Part shown: positions 58,606 to 64,000 of the stretch, in pieces
Layout of the letters: the number at the start of each line of letters is the position of its first letter
Numbering within the stretch: position 1 is the stretch's first letter
Assembly (NCBI GenBank): GCA_016508695.1
Contig: VNKQ01000009.1
Location: 1,550,001 to 1,614,000 of the forward strand
DNA: 64,000 nucleotides
Origin: Hyphodiscus hymeniophilus
Lineage: Eukaryota > Ascomycota > Leotiomycetes > Helotiales > Hyphodiscaceae
Reading direction: 5' to 3'
The notes under the pieces: generated by a model
What the model was told of the DNA's origin: nothing
The model's database searches: none
Seen by the model: the letters and a program-made list of their open reading frames with translations, nothing else
Made by a program: the position numbers and the translations under genes

Positions 58606-59636
58606 ATGGCGAAAGCTTCGTCTCAGCTCCTCTCTTTGCTCGTCTACTCTGTCTCGTTTTTATCAACACAGAGTGCACCCACTCCCATTTCGAACCTGCT
58701 CCCTCGTTCAACCCACAATGACTTCACCTGTCGTTCCTCTACGCACCCCAACCCGGTCGTCCTTCTCCACGGTCTGGGAGCAACCTACTACGAAGACCTG
58801 AACTTTCTCGAAGCCTACCTCCAGTCTCTCTCCTTCTGCACCTTCTCTATCACCTACGGCGATTACCTCGGATTTCCATTCGTCGGAGGCCTGGAACCCA
58901 TCGCGAGCTCAAGCTCCACAATCGCATCCTTTATCAGTGAGGTACATCAGAAGACCGGCGCGGGGAAGATTGATTTGGTGGGCCACTCTGAGGGTGCTTT
59001 CATGGCCCTCTATGTACCAAAATTCGAGGCTGGTGTGAAGGAGAATGTGGACAAGATTGTCTCGATCGCACCGCCGACTCATGGGACGACTTTTGCTGGG
59101 CTGTATGATCTGGCGTATGCTGGAGGAAACCTTACCAGAGAAGTGGTGGGTATCGTTCTGGATACTGTAGGGTGAGTCGGATCTTGATCACTTTTTCATC
59201 TTGTCGTAGATCGTCTCGTGGGCTACGAGAATAAAGTTACTCTTATGCCATCTCCGGCGGAAACTCTTGGTATTCTACCATGGTTCATGACGAAACAATG
59301 CTGACTTTGAGACTCTGAAGATGCGCGGCATGCAATGACTTGGGACCTGGAGGTGCAGCGGTGACGAGGCTCAACGATGGCACGCCTATTGTACAGGAGG
59401 GGAATATGGCGACAATAATCATTTCGAAGGACGACGAGCTGGTCACACCCCCCACCACTGCAATGGTCGATGAGGAAGGGGTCCAGAACGTGTATATCCA
59501 GGACACCTGCCGGAATGATCCCGTCGGGCACATTGGCGAAGCGTATGATACGAACGTGTGGAATTTGGTGGTCAACGCGTTAGATGAGACTCCCAATAGG
59601 GCTTTTGTATGCTCGGAAGGATCTCCGGGTCGTTGA
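58606..59636 (+). CDS. Secreted lipase / esterase (class 2, EstA-like)
   Basis: Two exons (58606-59171 and 59321-59636) give 293 residues. A signal peptide (MAKASSQLLSLLVYSVSFLS) marks secretion. VVLLHGLGATYYEDLNFLEA is the oxyanion region, GHSEG holds the nucleophile Ser128, and the likely acid and base lie in SKDDELVTPP and DPVGHIGEAYD. The splice joins DTVG to CAACNDLGPGGAAVT, a conserved segment of this family, which supports the 149-bp intron. These enzymes hydrolyse triacylglycerols or short-chain esters outside the cell. Downstream cysteines (CRND, CSEG) probably form a disulfide. Confidence 0.87.
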
Positions 59637-60091
59637 TCGACATCTTTATACCCGTATTTATAGTAAGCAGCCATTAGCGGCATATTGCCAATCCAAATGA
59701 TCCTTGACCAGCGTTGCCGTGATGGTCGCCGACTCCCAAGCTCGAATTGATTGGACGAGAGCTGAAGTAGACCCCCCTTGCTCCATGCACAGCATGATTT
59801 GATTTTATGCTGGCCATGCTTCCCCTTCGCTTGGATCCGTTGTAGGTTTGTATGTAGCCCTAGAACAAGGGCACGCATACTTAGGGGCTGAAGTGTCCCC
59901 ACCCGCACCTGTTACCGCCGGGACTTGCTGACCTTTACTCCAATATCACCATCCGTCAATATCAATATCAACATCAACATCAACATCAACATCAACATCA
60001 ACATCAACATCAACATCAACATCAACAGCAGTGCTTGCCCCCCGAACAGCAGTCTCACGTTCATGGCCATCTAAGTCATGTCCCCATCGTC
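59637..60091. other. Intergenic with hexamer repeat
   Basis: Spacer between the lipase and the next regulator. It contains the CAACAT tract at 59956-60026. The frame of the following gene is open back through this tract to a stop near 59882, so part of it may be coding. Confidence 0.5.
59956..60026. repeat. (CAACAT)n hexanucleotide microsatellite
   Basis: Two CAATAT units are followed by about nine near-perfect CAACAT units and a CAGCAG end. In the frame of the downstream gene this reads as Gln-Tyr and Gln-His dipeptides. Confidence 0.9.
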
Positions 60092-61687
60092 ATGCCCCCA
60101 TTCAACAGGACTCAGTCTCAGATCAAACATAGCCCCAAAGATCGCGGTGAAGAGGAGGAAAAAGATGGAAGCACGGATGGTGGGGCACAAGTCGCCAAGC
60201 TCGAAGAAGGTACTTATGATGACTTCGTAGTCTTTGATTATTATATTGGCCCATTGTTTTCATTATTCTATTATTTCATTGTTCCACTGCTCCACTGCTC
60301 CACTGCTTTATTGTTGCTCCATTATGCTAAACGAAATCGTAGATGCAATGGCATTATGGCAACTTCCACAGTCACCCATCTCCAAGTTCATTTCTTCGAT
60401 AAAGGGATCACCTTATTTCGATATGATGATCGACCGCTTCGTTGATAACTTTGCCCCAAATGGCCCCGCCGGTATAGACTACGGGCACGCAGATGCGTTA
60501 CGCTCCGCAGCAGAGCTGAGCATATTCTCTCCACTGTTGCGCAGCGCCTTCATGGCTGGCTCTGCCCTCTATTTCGGATGCACCGTGCAGGACTGGAGGT
60601 TCGTGGCCGCTAGCCAGACCCTCTACACCGGCGTCCTGAATCATTTCCAAAAAGCTCTCTACCATCCTGAACAGTCTCGCTCGGAGGGCGTCCTGGCGAC
60701 TGTCGTCGTCCTCATGGCTCACGAGGTAATGTCGTTTGATTTGTCCTTGCTTGGATAGACGCAGCTCATGTTTTCAGACTCTTCGAAGCATGTCGGAGAA
60801 CGCCTTGATTATTCATTGTTATGGTGCCATGCAGCTCATTGAGTACCGAGGTCCGTACAGTCACAAGCACGGAGTTGAGCACAGCATCTTCACAGAGATG
60901 CTTCCATATTGGGTGCGTTCATATTTCCTAGTTCAAACTACGACATCATCGTAATTACTGGAACTAGGTCACAATAGCCATCAAATCTCGCAGACCCACC
61001 TTTCTAGCTGAAGAGGAGTGGAAAACAATTCCTTGGTCTGGTGGTTTCGCATCTAAAGACATCATGGCAGCACTCTTGGAGCATGTAGTCGACCTGCCAG
61101 GAATTCTGTACGAGTCCGATGAGCTCGAAAGACTAAGCTCGGATGTGGCAGTCTTCAACTCAAAATACACTCTACTGTGGGATAAGATCAACGATCTCGA
61201 GAACCGACTTCGCACCTGGAAAGTCGAATGGGCTGACAACTATCCCGCCGGGCCGGTCGTTGCTCACGAATTCCAGTCCCGCGAAGGCTTCCCCGTCTTC
61301 CAATACCGCGATATAATCAGCGAAGAGATAGTCACCCCCCTACCATTAGTCTTCCCCGATCCGCAGCTCGCTCGGGTCCTTTGTTTCTACTACGCATCTA
61401 TGATTCTGCTCCTCTCTGCCGGCCGCCGACCCGCCCAGCATAGCCAGAGGCACGAGCAGTTTACCTTCGCTTGCCTCATCTGCCGGAGCATGAAGTATTT
61501 CATCAACTCGGTTCCCGGGAACATGGCCAATCGCATGATCCTCCCACTGAGTGTAGCGCACGCCTCATTTCCTGTCGGAAGTATGGAGAGGCAATTTGTC
61601 ACGGAAGTGACTGGGATTCTCAAAACGAAGAGGATGCTGAATTCCTGGGACTCGTTGGCGGGTACGTTTGGGCTCTCGCTTCAGTAG
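60092..61687 (+). CDS. Fungal_trans_2-type regulator lacking a zinc cluster
   Basis: Four exons (60092-60209, 60343-60725, 60778-60912, 60968-61687) encode 451 residues from the ATG at 60092. Recognisable landmarks of the fungal-specific regulatory domain are ISSIKGSPYFDMMIDRFVDN, TLRSMSENALIIHCYGAMQL, FLAEEEWKTIPW and DLENRLRTWKVEW. A Zn2Cys6 DNA-binding cluster, expected at the N-terminus of many relatives, is absent; it may have been lost or lie on an unrecognised upstream exon. The upstream frame is open and would add a Gln-His run. The three introns are 133, 52 and 55 bp. The domain is usually found in transcription factors; function here is not known. Confidence 0.75.
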
Positions 61688-63099
61688 GCGCAAGGGGTTT
61701 TCGTTTCAAAGAGTTTTTGATGCCAGAAAGCCGGCCTTGGATCGGTGATTAAACAGAAGGCTTCGCGAGACCTTGGATCACCTTACGCGGCGATTTTTCT
61801 CCTGCACACTCAAGTAGTGCAAGGAACATTTTGTATGCTTTTATTGTATAGTTGTGGAATCTAGATTCAAATCCTCATCTTCACCAGACCCGTTGTACTT
61901 GTAGATATCAGTTGCAAGTCTCGCAGAGAGAGGAGATCTACTGTATATAAAAATCTACCAAATAAACACTCCCGACATCATCATCACAAGACAGCGAAGC
62001 CTTTCACTCAATCTATATCAAAGACCTCCATAAAGTCCGTTAAAAAAAGGCAGAAAACACCGGAAATAAAACTCCTGTATGGCGGCTATAATAAAAGAAA
62101 CGATTGATCGACACCCTCGCTCTCACAAGAGAGACGGCTTGATATAAGGCGCGCCAAGAGATTGGATACGGTAGAAGGAGGCAATCTCTAGCGATTGGGT
62201 GAGCTGTTCGCAAAGGCCACCGGGCCCTGCTCCGCGAAGCAGCATAATATTGGTTTTTATATTGTCTCTCAGCGACTCCCCTTTTTGGGTCACGCTCGGT
62301 TCGAAGAATTCAGAAGATGGCTTGGCTTGGAAAGAGGCGTGTCTTGTTCTGTTATGTTCACTTGGGAACCCGAGTTCGGTTTTGGAGGAACCGGGGTACA
62401 AGTACCTGCGTAGGGTAACACATAATTTCGTGGCCAATCATCGCACAAGGCTCGCTCCCCCCTTTTCTCTCCTCGCTCTTTGACCTTTTGCTGTTATTGT
62501 TTCTTCTTGCATCGACTTCGTAGAATCGTTGATCACGATCTATCACCAGACTAGGTTCATCTCAAAAGTCAATAAATTTAACGTCATTGTATAATCTGTG
62601 TTTATCTTGATGTATTACAAGGTACTGCTTCTTACCCATCCCACCTCTCGGCTCTTCTCTAGCCTACCTCTAGCCACGGCATCGTTTCAACCCAGTAACT
62701 ACGAGGCTTATGCTCAAAACTCGACACTCCGACCGCAGCCTTGCTTTAGCCTCAAATAGCCCTGTCCAAGATGCTCTGTCGGGAAACTCAATTACATGGA
62801 TGCTAATCATGAAGTCCTGGTCGCCGGATGATCCGAGAGTGCCCACCGTCCACAATCCCCAAGCCCGGTAGAACAACTTGTCACGCAAGAACACGAATCA
62901 ACCGCCTGCCCATGTTGTTGACCTTGAGGTCTGCAGTTTGGTTCTATACCCAAAGTCTTCTTGCCCATCTACGACCTTTTGATGCGAGATTTCGAAGAGG
63001 CAATATAGTAGTATTCGGGTTAAATTTATTTTCGCGATTTTTCCCGTGTGCCCGCACTACTAAAAATTTAAGCCCAAATTCTACCTACTCGAACCTACC
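61688..63099. other. Intergenic region
   Basis: About 1.4 kb without a supportable gene. Short overlapping ORFs at 62123-62546 and 62670-63103 lack domains. Composition is ordinary until about 63,090. Confidence 0.45.
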
Positions 63100-64000
63100 C
63101 TAGGGAATTACTTAATAACTATAACTCTAATTATAGATTTAATAATTATAAATTGAAAATATAATATACTTATTTAATTTGCGAAAAGGATACGCTTTAA
63201 TTCGAGTATTAAGTCTCTTAAAAAAAGGAGGCAATCTCGATATAGTAACGCGCTAGATTTACTTACAAAACTTATATTTAAACGTATTAGAAAACTTACT
63301 AAAAAGAAAGCTAATTCGACTAAGAATAAGACTAAAGAATAAGTTAATATTATGCCTAAGCCTTTTTCGAATATAGCTTCTTTTATTAATATAAACTTTA
63401 CTATTAATATAAACGTTAAGGTTATTAAACCCCCTCTTTTTAAGGTTTATAAAATCGAATTCTAAGTTAATATATTATAACTTATTATAAATTAGTAAGT
63501 TTTATATAATATATAATATTAATAATATATTCGAAAAGCCTAGCTTTTTAGATATTAATATGGAATATAACAAATTAATAGATATATATAAGATATAGTA
63601 CTTAAGGGGGATACCCTTTTATTTTGGAAGATAAAAGGTAATATATAATACTTAAAGGTAGCTAAACGACGAATTAATATATAATTAAAAGGAATAAACC
63701 TCTTTTCTCGATATTTTAAAGTTTTGTAGCCTTAGAAAAGTAAATCGAGTATATATACGCTATTAATTCCTTATTACAAGACTTTATAATACTATACCCC
63801 TTATACTTCTAAAAACTACTAATTTAATTATAAAGAAGAGAATAAAGGCTTAGCTAGGCTTAATTTAACGTAGAAAATAATAGTAAAGTTATATTAACCT
63901 TAACCTTATTAGCGTTAATGATTATAATAGTTTAATAGGCTTATCCTCTCCTCTATTTACCCTCTCTTCTTACTACTTCCCTAGTGTTACAACCGTATGA
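63100..64000. repeat. AT-rich RIP-degraded repeat
   Basis: Composition drops abruptly to very high AT with abundant TA. CpA and TpG are nearly absent while CpG words (TCGA, ACGC, TCGAAT) persist, which is the mark of repeat-induced point mutation. A decayed frame near 63351 (MPKPFSNIASFIN, later KPPLF and then stops) faintly recalls retrotransposon Gag, which is only a guess. The repeat continues past the window. Confidence 0.8.

Noticed and set aside
63351..63465. Gag-like frame in the AT-rich block
   Set aside because: Only a few residues (KPPLF) resemble Gag and stops follow at once; too weak to annotate as a named element.

Overview
The window looks like nuclear DNA of a filamentous ascomycete (Pezizomycotina). 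Most genes carry short spliceosomal introns of about 45-60 bp with GTRNGT-type donors. The gene set is typically fungal: urease accessory UreD, POT1, importin alpha, the cohesin subunit Scc3, fungal transcription regulators, a GH78 enzyme, and an aspartyl-tRNA synthetase fused to a DUF2156 domain. The right edge is an AT-rich block almost free of CpA and TpG, as left by repeat-induced point mutation (RIP). AT blocks of this kind are common in Leotiomycetes, but the order is a guess. Exon joins were deduced by hand from splice signals, reading frame and family conservation.

Layout. 1-3.1 kb: a gene broken by one stop codon, then a glutathionyl-hydroquinone reductase. 3.1-5.9 kb: gene-poor. 5.9-9.9 kb: a phytanoyl-CoA-type dioxygenase, a small unknown protein and a microsomal-type epoxide hydrolase. 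11.6-18.1 kb: a RING-like protein, UreD and the large Scc3 gene. 20.2-24.6 kb: a mucin-like membrane protein and an O-methyltransferase. 25.8-32.1 kb: a divergent pair, an alpha/beta hydrolase (probable ErdH) and the AspRS-DUF2156 fusion (ErdS). 33.7-38.5 kb: POT1 and importin alpha, also divergent. 39-46 kb: a small membrane ORF, an F-box protein, a secreted GH78 enzyme and aprataxin (Hnt3). 46-49 kb: gene-poor, with gene fragments and a minisatellite. 49-57 kb: a bZIP factor, a regulator of the tachykinin/Fungal_trans_2 type and a DHX57-like RNA helicase. 58.6-61.7 kb: a secreted lipase and a second Fungal_trans_2-type regulator. 63.1-64 kb: RIP-degraded repeat.

The most interesting unit is the ErdH/ErdS pair. 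ErdS-type fusions are known to charge tRNA-Asp and move the aspartate onto ergosterol, and ErdH removes it again. Synthesis and removal enzymes for one tRNA-dependent sterol modification therefore appear to sit head to head. Their 1.6 kb shared upstream region holds two 17-bp odd-centred palindromes whose centres are exactly 30 bp apart. The enzymes are described in other fungi; the promoter palindromes are, to my knowledge, not.

The other genes are mostly independent housekeeping or accessory functions. No biosynthetic gene cluster with a backbone enzyme is visible. Transfer RNA, rRNA and CRISPR features were not found.
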